Part shown: positions 34,104 through 40,897 of the stretch, piece by piece
Layout: the number at the start of each line of letters is the position of its first letter
Numbering within the stretch: position 1 is the first letter of the stretch
Program-made: the position numbers and the translations under genes
Notes under the pieces: model-generated
What the model was told of the DNA's origin: nothing
Databases searched by the model: none
What the model saw: the letters and a program-made list of their open reading frames with translations, nothing else
Virus record (IMG/VR): IMGVR_UViG_3300005253_000344
Location: 1 to 50,292 of that record
Length of the DNA stretch: 50,292 nucleotides
Origin: a virus
Reading direction: 5' to 3' (one strand)

Positions 34104-34175
34104 ATGAAGATATGGTATTTAACAGTATTAGTTTACATTACGTTAATTTTCACTGGTTTTAATCGGAGGATGTAA
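34104..34175 (+). CDS. 23-residue membrane mini-ORF at a promoter start
   Basis: MKIWYLTVLVYITLIFTGF then NRRM. A short hydrophobic peptide whose last codons overlap the ribosome site (CGGAGG) of the next gene. No upstream ribosome site is possible, so translation would be leaderless. It may be a leader peptide that couples to the next gene; real status uncertain. Confidence 0.4.
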   Translation: MKIWYLTVLVYITLIFTGFNRRM

Positions 34176-34176
34176 A

Positions 34177-34605
34177 ATGGGACGAAGCGTAGAAACGATT
34201 GGCAGGAACGTGATATACTTTGATTTTAGTTATGGCAGCGAAAACGATTACGAAGATTTAGCAACAGAAGATTGGCAGGATTTGCAGGATAATATTATTT
34301 GTGCCATAACGTCAAAGTATAAATCTTTTATCAGCACACCGAATCAATGGGCGGAATATCCGTATCGGGAAAATCGCATATTACTTGAAAATGACCACGT
34401 TCAAATCAGCATATCAGAATATTGCGGATGCGGGGCGGTATCGGTATTTGTGCGGGACGATATGGAATATCCTGAATTGGCCGAACATTGGCTGAATCAA
34501 GTCTGGGACAGATTATCGGGATTGATTAGTCAGTATGTATCAGTATTACATAAAGTCGGTACATTTAGCAATGGTATTAGTGTATATGAGAAAGCAGGTA
34601 AGTAA
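34177..34605 (+). CDS. Hypothetical protein, 142 aa
   Basis: ATG at 34177 after CGGAGGATGTAAA. 142 residues, mixed fold, with YRENRILLENDHVQISISEY and CGCGAVSVFV. Resembles small conserved proteins of environmental phages, but I cannot name the family. Its stop shares bases with the next ATG (TAATG). Confidence 0.6.
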   Translation: MGRSVETIGRNVIYFDFSYGSENDYEDLATEDWQDLQDNIICAITSKYKSFISTPNQWAEYPYRENRILLENDHVQISISEYCGCGAVSVFVRDDMEYPELAEHWLNQVWDRLSGLISQYVSVLHKVGTFSNGISVYEKAGK

Positions 34606-34796
34606 TGATAACGAAAAAAGACTCCAAGGCGATTGCGGAAATTATCAAGGCAGGTGTAGATATGACTATTATACACTCAACGACTGAGCCGAACACTACG
34701 ATTAAAAGTAATATAGCTAAAAAACTTGCCGACTACTTCGAGCAGGAAAATCCAAACTTCGACTGTGAACAATTTATGGGGGCTTGTGGATTATGA
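34605..34796 (+). CDS. Small helical protein, 63 aa
   Basis: TAATG overlap with the previous gene. 63 residues: SKAIAEIIKAG then IAKKLADYFEQENPNFD, ending CEQFMGACGL. A layout common in small phage proteins of unknown role. Confidence 0.6.
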   Translation: MITKKDSKAIAEIIKAGVDMTIIHSTTEPNTTIKSNIAKKLADYFEQENPNFDCEQFMGACGL

Positions 34797-35347
34797 AAAC
34801 AAATATATTAGTTCAATATCAAGGTGGTGGTTATGATGGTTGTATTTGGGAGTGGAACTATTTTTACATAGACAAGCAGGGAACGTTCCACGATATACAA
34901 TCGTCTGGTTGTCGCGGTATTGATAATTTGCCGGACGCGATTGAGCTTATTGAGCAGGACGAAAGCGGAACGTTTGTCTATGATATGAGCAAAGATGAAG
35001 ATATAACAGCGTTTTGTAAAGAATCACATCCTGTTCACGTTCTCGGCGTTTTGCGATGGTTTGAAAATGACTACAATGAATTAGGCGTGCAGTTTTTCGC
35101 GGTATGTTCGGCGTGTGGCGGTCAAAATTCAGATGCAGATGATATGATTGTAGAGGGTGATATACTGTTAGACTACGAATGTTATTCGTTAGGACAGTGT
35201 CCCTCTTGTGAGCAATACGTAGGCGATGATGAACTCGAACCTGTTAATCGAAATGAACATCACGACTTCGATTATATCTGCTCTGATTGTAAAGAATACC
35301 ACGATGAAGAACGCGAAGCGGAATCACTTGAGGACTTGCGTTGGTAG
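34793..35347 (+). CDS. Hypothetical protein with multiple Cys pairs, 184 aa
   Basis: I choose the ATG at 34793 (ATGA overlap) over a TTG at 34784. 184 residues. N-terminal half beta (VQYQGGGYDGCIWEWNYFY). C-terminal half has CSACG, CPSC and CSDC (about residues 106-170), enough for one or two zinc sites, followed by an acidic tail. Unknown function. Confidence 0.6.
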   Translation: MKTNILVQYQGGGYDGCIWEWNYFYIDKQGTFHDIQSSGCRGIDNLPDAIELIEQDESGTFVYDMSKDEDITAFCKESHPVHVLGVLRWFENDYNELGVQFFAVCSACGGQNSDADDMIVEGDILLDYECYSLGQCPSCEQYVGDDELEPVNRNEHHDFDYICSDCKEYHDEEREAESLEDLRW

Positions 35348-35426
35348 TCGTTCTGCACAGGTAAGCCGGATATATTTGACTTGGAATCAGTCGAACCGGA
35401 AATGAATATAGTATAATGAGGACACA

Positions 35427-35600
35427 ATGAGACAATACCAACCAAACGAGTACGCAATACTATCGGCACGACTAACAGAGCAGGAAATGACCTGTATTGA
35501 ACACTGCCAAGTCCACAGCGATTGTGCAGCCGATGGTGAGTGTCCATTGCAGGAACGGGTTACTGATATTATTGCTAAGGAAAGTGAGGTGGTGGGATGA
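35427..35600 (+). CDS. Small Cys-rich protein, 57 aa
   Basis: ATG at 35427 overlaps a four-codon mini-ORF (MRTQ, 35416-35430). Five Cys and two His in the middle (CIEHCQVHSDC) suggest metal binding. Coupled to the next gene by ATGA. Confidence 0.55.
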   Translation: MRQYQPNEYAILSARLTEQEMTCIEHCQVHSDCAADGECPLQERVTDIIAKESEVVG

Positions 35601-35845
35601 ATGAACCAATACAAAACGAATGGCAAAGTGGGCAGAGAAGTATAACCTGCTATGAACGGGAAATCGCAGAGTTAAAACAACAACGAAATGATTTGTTGAG
35701 TGTATGTAAGAATTTTGTGGAAATGGCAAAATGGGATAAAAAAGAGTTTGCATATATAGTATCGGATTTTTGTCATTCACAAATCAAAAAAGTCATAACC
35801 AGAGCAGAATCACAACAGGCTGATGAGCCGGAAAGGACGGGGTGA
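35597..35845 (+). CDS. Coiled-coil hypothetical protein, 82 aa
   Basis: ATG after GTGAGGTGGTGGG. 82 residues, with YEREIAELKQQRNDLLSVCK as a likely coiled coil. Similar small helical proteins are common in early phage regions. No specific role. Confidence 0.55.
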   Translation: MNEPIQNEWQSGQRSITCYEREIAELKQQRNDLLSVCKNFVEMAKWDKKEFAYIVSDFCHSQIKKVITRAESQQADEPERTG

Positions 35846-35848
35846 GAT

Positions 35849-36028
35849 ATGAACGAAAATAAAGACAGAATTATGCACAGAGGTGTTGACATTGTAGCAA
35901 GTGGATATGAATGGACATGCCCGAATTGCGGGGAACTTAACAAAGAATATGAATATCGTAAAGATTATTTTTGTAGCTCTTGTGGTAATCATATTGAAAC
36001 TGCTCCGCCGGGGCATGCAATGAGTTAA
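35849..36028 (+). CDS. 59-residue zinc-ribbon protein
   Basis: ATG at 35849, three bases after the previous stop, with GGGGTGAGAT upstream. CPNCG (about 24) and CSSCG (about 42) make a classic zinc ribbon; it ends PPGHAMS. Confidence 0.65.
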   Translation: MNENKDRIMHRGVDIVASGYEWTCPNCGELNKEYEYRKDYFCSSCGNHIETAPPGHAMS

Positions 36029-36066
36029 ACAGCACCATCACAGGTGCGGAAAGATGAGGTAACAGA

Positions 36067-36285
36067 ATGAAAGCAGAACGAACAATACCGAAGCAGGAGT
36101 TTGTACCAGTGATAGTAACGCTGGAAAGTCAAGAAGAAGTGGATTCTTTTTTCGCAATAAGTAATAGCACAATAATGTGTGGTGCTTTTCCTGCATTAGA
36201 TAAATTATTCAATATCCTTCTAGATTTTAATAGTGACCAATCTAATATTTTAGACGATAGACTTCGCCGCATATTGAAATCCTAA
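36067..36285 (+). CDS. Hypothetical protein, 72 aa
   Basis: ATG at 36067 after GATGAGGTAACAGA. 72 residues: beta (PVIVTLESQEEVDSFF) then helix (ALDKLFNILLDF). No family recognised. Confidence 0.55.
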   Translation: MKAERTIPKQEFVPVIVTLESQEEVDSFFAISNSTIMCGAFPALDKLFNILLDFNSDQSNILDDRLRRILKS

Positions 36286-36297
36286 ACCTACAAGCGA

Positions 36298-36344
36298 TGG
36301 CCGTCTGCAACGTCCGGCTCAGGCTCGGCACTACCGGACGGCCA
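36298..36344 (+). promoter_or_regulatory. Hairpin just before a start codon (element copy B)
   Basis: TGGCCGTC (36298-36305) pairs with GACGGCCA (36337-36344); an inner TCCGG/CCGGA pair can extend it. AGAGGTT and ATG 36351 follow. Copy A at 33606 shares GATGGCCGTC and GGCCA-AGGTTATG. Confidence 0.45.
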
Positions 36345-36350
36345 GAGGTT

Positions 36351-36689
36351 ATGAGTTTAGTATATAGAATCCAGAGCAAGCAGGACAGGACGCGTGGTGC
36401 GTATCGAAGTCACGTATATGGTGATGATTTGCCGGACATAGTACACCGAATGAGAAATACTCATCACGATTATCAGTGTGGTGGTAAACATCCTACACCG
36501 TTAGCCGATACTAAACGTTATATATATAAACATGAATTTTGCGGTTTTAACTCAGCAGCAGACCTGCTCCGTTGGTTCAAGGGCTTCATCCCCGATTTGC
36601 TTCGAGCCGGATATGAGATTGTCGCATTGCGTGATGTGACGGTAACAGCCGTTGGAGAATTTCAGGTATTATTTACATTTAATACTTGA
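36351..36689 (+). CDS. Hypothetical protein, 112 aa
   Basis: I prefer the ATG at 36351 over an in-frame ATG at 36297, because the extra 18 codons are the hairpin. 112 residues: VYRIQSKQDRTRGAYR, HHDYQCGGKHPTPLAD, FNSAADLLRWF and VTVTAVGEFQVLF. The His/Asp-rich middle and order of motifs recur in phage proteins of unknown function. Confidence 0.6.
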   Translation: MSLVYRIQSKQDRTRGAYRSHVYGDDLPDIVHRMRNTHHDYQCGGKHPTPLADTKRYIYKHEFCGFNSAADLLRWFKGFIPDLLRAGYEIVALRDVTVTAVGEFQVLFTFNT

Positions 36690-36714
36690 CAAGCCGATTC
36701 GATTATGGTATAAT
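36686..36714 (+). promoter_or_regulatory. Consensus sigma70 promoter
   Basis: TTGACA at 36686-36691, 17 bases, TATAAT at 36709-36714, with TGG before the -10. It overlaps the end of the previous gene. The transcript would start at about 36721, at a four-codon mini-ORF (MKVR) that overlaps the ribosome site of the next gene. Confidence 0.85.
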
Positions 36715-36740
36715 TAAGACAATGAAAGTGAGGTGAACTG

Positions 36741-37118
36741 ATGGGAATTATTAGTGAACAAGTAAAGCAGGCGTTTGACAATTACCGACAGGACGGCGAT
36801 TTGCAAAAGTTCGCAATGAAACTGGTATGCGATGCAGATGATAGTGTACGATTCGGATGGCAAATGGGATACGTATGTGATGCTATTCGTGAACATTGTC
36901 CCAAACCATCATTTGAGTGTGTATTCTATAATGGTGAAAATGGTAACTATCACCTGTTCGATTTCGACCCGAACCTGATTAGCAGAAAATCATTGCTGAT
37001 AGAAGTGCGAAGTCATTTGCGACATGAGTGTCACATTGACCCTGATGGTATAGACAAGGCGATGCAAAGCGTGTATCTACTTAGCATAAATACATTAGTA
37101 AAGGTGGTGACAGAATGA
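36741..37118 (+). CDS. Hypothetical protein, 125 aa
   Basis: ATG at 36741 after GTGAGGTGAACTG. 125 residues, helical start, two Cys/His-poor domains. No family recognised. ATGA overlap with the next gene begins a six-gene coupled run. Confidence 0.6.
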   Translation: MGIISEQVKQAFDNYRQDGDLQKFAMKLVCDADDSVRFGWQMGYVCDAIREHCPKPSFECVFYNGENGNYHLFDFDPNLISRKSLLIEVRSHLRHECHIDPDGIDKAMQSVYLLSINTLVKVVTE

Positions 37119-37282
37119 AAGTTAAAGTACAGATAACAGAAACATTACAACGGAGCATTAAAGTAGAAGCCAAAGACGAACAAGATGCTCTTGATTATGT
37201 AAAACAGCAGTATGTTGACGAGCGAATTGTGCTCGATTCAAATGATTGTACCGATGATACAGAATTTGAGGTGGTGACATGA
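37115..37282 (+). CDS. DpnD/PcfM-like small protein
   Basis: 55 residues: KVQITETLQRSIKVEAKDEQ, ALDYVKQQY, ERIVLDSND and FEVV. This is the pattern of the DpnD/PcfM domain (ITE-tL-x-v-eA...A-x-V-x-y...IvLds-DF...feV), a small module found in plasmids and phages. Biochemical role unknown. Both ends overlap neighbours by four bases. Confidence 0.65.
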   Translation: MKVKVQITETLQRSIKVEAKDEQDALDYVKQQYVDERIVLDSNDCTDDTEFEVVT

Positions 37283-37437
37283 AACCCGAACTAATATGCA
37301 CCTGCGGCAGAAAGTTGGAATTAGAAGAACTGGCAGGTAATGACTTCGATGATTATGCTGCTCGGTGTGAATGTGGTATGGCTTGGCAAGTACGTGACGT
37401 TTCAGAAGAACTTGATGAAAGAGAGGACGAAACATGA
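37279..37437 (+). CDS. 52-residue zinc-ribbon protein
   Basis: CTCG (about 7-10) and CECG (about 30-33) form a zinc ribbon in an acidic 52-residue protein. Coupled at both ends by ATGA. Confidence 0.6.
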   Translation: MKPELICTCGRKLELEELAGNDFDDYAARCECGMAWQVRDVSEELDEREDET

Positions 37438-37619
37438 AACAACTAACAGACACAAAACGATTAAAAGTGGCGATGAGCATACTTAGTGAATGGCAAGTCG
37501 ATGAGTATGCAGAACGATGCAGGATACTCGAACTCAACTGCGAGCGTAAATGTGGTGATTGTTGTTTATCTGAATATGGCCGCAGAGCAATAAACTGCCC
37601 ATATCTGGATGTGATATGA
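37434..37619 (+). CDS. Small Cys-rich protein, 61 aa
   Basis: 61 residues; helical start and a Cys cluster (CRILELNCERKCGDCC) then CPYL. Likely metal-binding. Coupled at both ends. Confidence 0.6.
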   Translation: MKQLTDTKRLKVAMSILSEWQVDEYAERCRILELNCERKCGDCCLSEYGRRAINCPYLDVI

Positions 37620-37801
37620 CCAGAGCAAAGAAAAACCCTAAACTTGAAAAACCGATACCGGACATCGCACAGAGTTTCGCAGACCGATTCATTGCTTCGT
37701 ATGGTATCACTGATGCGGAACAGATAGCGAAGCTGGTGTATGAGAAAGTGGTGGCTTCCCGTAAGGGGCTTGAACGTAAATATGGTAAGGATAGAAAGTA
37801 G
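37616..37801 (+). CDS. Small basic helical protein, 61 aa
   Basis: 61 residues: basic start (MTRAKKNPKLEKP), FADRFIASYGITDAEQIAKL helices and a basic end. Possibly nucleic-acid binding; no family recognised. Confidence 0.55.
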   Translation: MTRAKKNPKLEKPIPDIAQSFADRFIASYGITDAEQIAKLVYEKVVASRKGLERKYGKDRK

Positions 37802-37810
37802 AGGTGATAT

Positions 37811-38170
37811 ATGACAGAACAAGAACAGAATCTATTAAATGCGGCACAAGAAATTGTATATGATTTCAATCATTACGGAGAAGTATTGCAGGTCGGCGAT
37901 AATGGAGAATATGGTACAGAGAGTTCTATTGGCATGTTAAGTGCTGCGATACATCAATATGAAGATGGCCGCAAGATAAAACCACTGGCTCAATATCTGG
38001 ACGAGTATATTCAGCATGAAATTGAAACGGAAAATATACTTAGCCTTGATGATATTGAAGGTTCAAGTAGTTATGGTTCATGGTGTGAACTACTCGAACA
38101 AGCATTGGAAGCGTATGAATTAACTGAGAACGTATTGATTCATATTATTATTAAAAAGAAAGCGAGGTAA
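37811..38170 (+). CDS. Acidic helical hypothetical protein, 119 aa
   Basis: ATG after AGAGGTGATAT. 119 residues, acidic and mostly helical (LAQYLDEYIQHEIE). No recognised domain. Confidence 0.55.
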   Translation: MTEQEQNLLNAAQEIVYDFNHYGEVLQVGDNGEYGTESSIGMLSAAIHQYEDGRKIKPLAQYLDEYIQHEIETENILSLDDIEGSSSYGSWCELLEQALEAYELTENVLIHIIIKKKAR

Positions 38171-38174
38171 TAAT

Positions 38175-38438
38175 ATGTTATACCGAATCCAAATTGACCA
38201 AAGGTTTGACAAACAAAAAGCCGTAATCGAAGCCGTGAAGGAACTGGCAAGCGACTTCATAATTCTGACCGGCATGGCATATTTTGGTAATAATCACAGG
38301 CCGTGCCAGGTGATTGAAATTAACTGCAGCGACTTCATAGGTGCTGCCGTGACTGCCTGTGTCAATAAGCTCAAAAAGATATTGAACATGCCACACATAA
38401 TGGTGACGCGGACTGATACGAATAAGGTGACGTATTGA
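38175..38438 (+). CDS. Hypothetical alpha/beta protein, 87 aa
   Basis: ATG at 38175 after GAGGTAATAAT. 87 residues: helical start (QKAVIEAVKELASDF) and beta strands (IILTGMAYF, CQVIEINC). Its stop overlaps the TTG start of the HTH gene. Confidence 0.55.
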   Translation: MLYRIQIDQRFDKQKAVIEAVKELASDFIILTGMAYFGNNHRPCQVIEINCSDFIGAAVTACVNKLKKILNMPHIMVTRTDTNKVTY

Positions 38439-38728
38439 AACGACTAATCACAGAACAAGAAGAGCAAGCATACAGATTATGTTCACCGGATTTCTTCGGT
38501 CTAACATATGAGAACGCAGCAATACTCCTGCATTGTCATTTGAACACAGTTTGGTATAGGCTCAATCGACTTAAAGCGAAAGCTCCGCAACTATTTTATG
38601 ATGGTTTTATCAGGCCAAGAACGCCGCATACTGGTAATCCGAATGATTATGGTGCTAAAGGGGGAAGTGTAAATTTTGTAATGTCTTATCATCCTTCGAT
38701 GGATGGTGACATTAAAATGAAATTCTGA
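38435..38728 (+). CDS. HTH / sigma region 4-like protein A
   Basis: 97 residues from a TTG start (TTGA overlap, AAGGTG upstream). LITEQEEQAYRLCS and GLTYENAAILLHCHLNTVWY form an HTH of sigma70 region 4 or LuxR type, followed by RLNRLKAKAPQLF. It ends MSYHPSMDGDIKMKF. The next gene is a paralogue with the same start and end motifs. Likely a transcription regulator. Confidence 0.6.
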   Translation: MKRLITEQEEQAYRLCSPDFFGLTYENAAILLHCHLNTVWYRLNRLKAKAPQLFYDGFIRPRTPHTGNPNDYGAKGGSVNFVMSYHPSMDGDIKMKF

Positions 38729-38799
38729 TTATAGATTAAGTCCCCCACCCGGGGCATATTACATGAGGTGCGGTAACAGATTTCAGAGTTTGGAAGCAA

Positions 38800-38823
38800 T
38801 GGCCAGTCGGGGAATCCTGGCCA
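38800..38823 (+). promoter_or_regulatory. Hairpin in the intergenic gap
   Basis: TGGCCAG (38800-38806) pairs with CTGGCCA (38817-38823) around a 10-base loop. The T run is 40 bases further on, so termination is doubtful. The rest of 38729-38880 is gene-free, A/T-rich near 38860-38878. Confidence 0.4.
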
Positions 38824-38880
38824 GAGCTTCTGGGCTTTGTCCGATAAGGTTATTTATAAAATTTTTTAGATTTTTTGGCG

Positions 38881-38912
38881 GAAACCTTGCAAATAGTTCC
38901 AATTCTCCGGTA
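38881..38912 (+). promoter_or_regulatory. 32-base conserved element, copy 2
   Basis: Identical to the minus strand of 31082-31113. TTGCAA at 38887-38892 with an A/T-rich stretch upstream, then 18 bases to TATGGT at 38911-38916. It directly abuts, and overlaps the first base of, the second HTH gene. If it is a promoter, transcription starts near 38923, inside the annotated start of that gene. Confidence 0.6.
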
Positions 38913-39310
38913 TGGTGAGGGCATATATAATAACTAAGCGATTGATAACTAAAAAACAGGAACAAGCACTTAAGCTTTGTCACCATGAATTTGACGGCTT
39001 AACACAAGTTGAAGCAGCAGAACAGGTGGGTATTAGCCACCAAGCCATAAGTGATTTATTAGCCCGCGTTAAAAAAGTCCTTCCACAATATTTTCCTATT
39101 TTTACAAAACTTGAAATGAGATGGTATCATTATTATATGGTTGATGGTTGGAGTGTTGCTGATATAGCAGAATATACTGAATCCTCGCCGGATACAATTT
39201 ATAAAGCACTCAAAAGAATAAGAAGTAAAGGAGCATATTTCACTGAACCGACAAATCGAGTATTGTCCTATGATGAGAGCATGGATGCTAACATAAAACA
39301 GAAATTTTAA
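38912..39310 (+). CDS. HTH / sigma-like protein B (two HTH motifs)
   Basis: 132 residues in the open frame. KRLITKKQEQALKLC, then GLTQVEAAEQVGISHQAISDLL is a clear sigma-region-4-type HTH. A second HTH (DGWSVADIAEYTESSPDTIYKALKRI) follows, and it ends LSYDESMDANIKQKF. It matches protein A at both ends. The ATG at 38912 has no ribosome site and lies in the likely -10 box, so TTG 38942 (MITKKQEQ) is an alternative start. Candidate switch protein for the two operons that carry the 32-base element. Confidence 0.65.
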   Translation: MVRAYIITKRLITKKQEQALKLCHHEFDGLTQVEAAEQVGISHQAISDLLARVKKVLPQYFPIFTKLEMRWYHYYMVDGWSVADIAEYTESSPDTIYKALKRIRSKGAYFTEPTNRVLSYDESMDANIKQKF

Positions 39311-39313
39311 TCA

Positions 39314-39407
39314 GGTGGTATCAGCCCGAAATCTAAGCACCGCCGTTAGACAACTTCAGACTATATGATAGCGGGACTGTGGCAGACGACAAGTAGGGCT
39401 GACCACC
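39314..39407 (+). ncRNA. Candidate structured leader RNA
   Basis: GGTGGT-AT-CAGCCC (39314-39327) pairs with GGGCTG-ACCACC (39396-39407), 12 pairs with a two-base bulge, enclosing about 68 bases that include an inner CCGC/GCGG pair. The 3' strand ends 18 bases before the ATG of the next gene, as in the leader at 1029-1140 (19 bases); both also contain CTAAGCA. May regulate the nucleotide-enzyme gene. Not matched to a known class. Confidence 0.4.
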
Positions 39408-39424
39408 ATAATCGGGAGAATGAT

Positions 39425-40093
39425 ATGGAAATTAAACAGACAAATCCCAAAGACGCTTTGGGTATTAAAAAAGCACCATTACATTGTATTCCTTGTGGGC
39501 CTTTATATGAATTGGGGTTGGCTATGATGGAAGGCGGGAGAAAATATGGCACGCATAATTATCGTGCTGTTGGTACGCGTGCATCAGTGTATTACGATGC
39601 TGCTATGAGACATCTCACAAATTGGTGGGAAGGTGAGGACATTGATTCCGATAGCGGGCTTCATCCCCTTATAAAAGTAGCAGCATGTTGTGTTGTAATG
39701 CGTGATTCTATGCTTATGGGTAATGATGTTGATGACCGGCCAATCAAATACCCTAATGGATTAGATATGAACAAACTTAACGAACAAGCTGCGAAGCTGA
39801 TTGGTAAAATTACGAAGTGTGTCGCTCCTTTTCTCGAAAAAGACAAACCATTCGTCTGTCCTGCGGGGTGGAAAATAGCACTTAACAGAGCGGATGATTG
39901 TGGATGGTATGCTTGCTATCAAAATTATAATCTACATCAAGATGCGTATCTACATAAAGGTGGAACGCTTCATACTGATGGCGGCACGGGCAAGGAATCT
40001 TATTACAAATTCGGCGAAGCCCCCGGCTACTGGCCAACGAAAAAAGATGCGGAAGCGGCTTTGGTTACTTATTTGGGGAAGAAAGGTAGCTGA
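39425..40093 (+). CDS. dATP/dGTP diphosphohydrolase N-terminal domain protein (PF18909-like)
   Basis: I place the start at 39425 (MEIKQTNPKDALG) after GGGAGA. 222 residues. NPKDALGIKKAPLHCIPCGP then ELGLAMMEGGRKYGTHNYR, AAMRHLTNWWEGEDIDSDSG and HPLIKVAACCVVMRD are the signature motifs of the PF18909 (former DUF5664) family. The E-x2-R/K and D-x-D-x-SG-x3-H residues are expected to bind metal and nucleotide. It probably converts dGTP or dATP to the monophosphate. The C-terminal 80 residues are an extra Trp/Tyr-rich domain. It heads a run with a membrane protein and an HD hydrolase. Confidence 0.75.
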   Translation: MEIKQTNPKDALGIKKAPLHCIPCGPLYELGLAMMEGGRKYGTHNYRAVGTRASVYYDAAMRHLTNWWEGEDIDSDSGLHPLIKVAACCVVMRDSMLMGNDVDDRPIKYPNGLDMNKLNEQAAKLIGKITKCVAPFLEKDKPFVCPAGWKIALNRADDCGWYACYQNYNLHQDAYLHKGGTLHTDGGTGKESYYKFGEAPGYWPTKKDAEAALVTYLGKKGS

Positions 40094-40365
40094 TGTGGCA
40101 AGACTGGCTGAATGGAATATTTGAGCTTTTGGGTGGCCTGTTTATTACACTTAGTTGTATTAAACTCCACCGAGATAAAAAAGTTCGGGGTGTAAGTTTC
40201 ATACATGTAGCTTACTTTACAGCATGGGGTTATTGGAACATTCATTATTACCCACATCTTGGACAATGGATAAGTTTTGCTGGTGGTTTGAGTGTAGTAT
40301 TAGTAAATACAATATGGTTAGGGATGTTGGTTCATTACATACGAAAGGAACGAAATGAACACTAA
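40093..40365 (+). CDS. Small three-span membrane protein (SemiSWEET/PQ-loop-like)
   Basis: 90 residues, TGATG overlap with the previous gene. Three hydrophobic segments: LNGIFELLGGLFITLSCI (about 6-23), VSFIHVAYFTAWGYWNIHYY (about 34-53) and FAGGLSVVLVNTIWLGMLV. The short loop LHRDKKVRGVS between spans 1 and 2 resembles SemiSWEET half-transporters. A membrane protein coupled to nucleotide hydrolases may carry a base, nucleoside or sugar, but this is inference. Confidence 0.6.
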   Translation: MWQDWLNGIFELLGGLFITLSCIKLHRDKKVRGVSFIHVAYFTAWGYWNIHYYPHLGQWISFAGGLSVVLVNTIWLGMLVHYIRKERNEH

Positions 40366-40894
40366 AATTGTGACATATACAGGTAAGTCTTTTGATTTAC
40401 TTAATCCATTACCGGAGATGGTTTGTATCGAGGATATTGCACATGCTTTGGCAAATATCTGTCGATATACTGGACATGTTCGAGAGTTTTACTCTGTGGC
40501 ACAGCACTGTGTGTTAATGGTAAAGGCTAATTTACCTGGTGGTGCTTTGCAAAAACTACTACACGATGCCCACGAAGCATATACCGGGGACATAGCAAGT
40601 CCTTGGAAACAATGTCTTATTGTCCATGATTTTGATGTGTCTGTCAAAGAATGGGAGCAAAAAATTCAAAAAATTATTGGATTAGCATTAGGGATTAACC
40701 TTGATTTTTCTGCAGAAGTCAAAGAAGCTGATAACCGAATGTATTTTACAGAAGTTCGAGACTTGATGCCCCTGTCTGATGAGTTTGGAAAATGGCGAGG
40801 AAATTTGGAACCTTTAGAAGAAAAAATAATTTGTTGGAACCCTTTAGTGGCTGAGGATATATTTCTTGCAACATATAATGGTTTAAGGAGTTGA
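40355..40894 (+). CDS. HD-domain phosphohydrolase (YfdR/DatZ-like)
   Basis: 179 residues. TYTGKSFDLLNPLPEMVCIE is followed by the HD core: IAHALANICRYTGHVREFYS, His51 in VAQHCVLM, the HD pair at 70-71 in LLHDAHEAYTGD, and a later KEADNRMY. This is the layout of phage YfdR-like hydrolases, a group that includes DatZ, the dATP triphosphohydrolase of 2-aminoadenine phages. Here it follows a PF18909 enzyme by one gene. Exact substrate cannot be read from sequence. Confidence 0.75.
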   Translation: MNTKIVTYTGKSFDLLNPLPEMVCIEDIAHALANICRYTGHVREFYSVAQHCVLMVKANLPGGALQKLLHDAHEAYTGDIASPWKQCLIVHDFDVSVKEWEQKIQKIIGLALGINLDFSAEVKEADNRMYFTEVRDLMPLSDEFGKWRGNLEPLEEKIICWNPLVAEDIFLATYNGLRS

Positions 40895-40897
40895 CAA

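Noticed and set aside
35376-35417. Promoter TTGACT...TATAAT before 35427
   Set aside because: The -10 is perfect but the spacing to TTGACT is 30 bases and no other good -35 lies at 16-18, so I do not list it.
35244-36016. Several minus-strand frames opposite the small-gene block
   Set aside because: They mirror coupled plus-strand genes with good ribosome sites.
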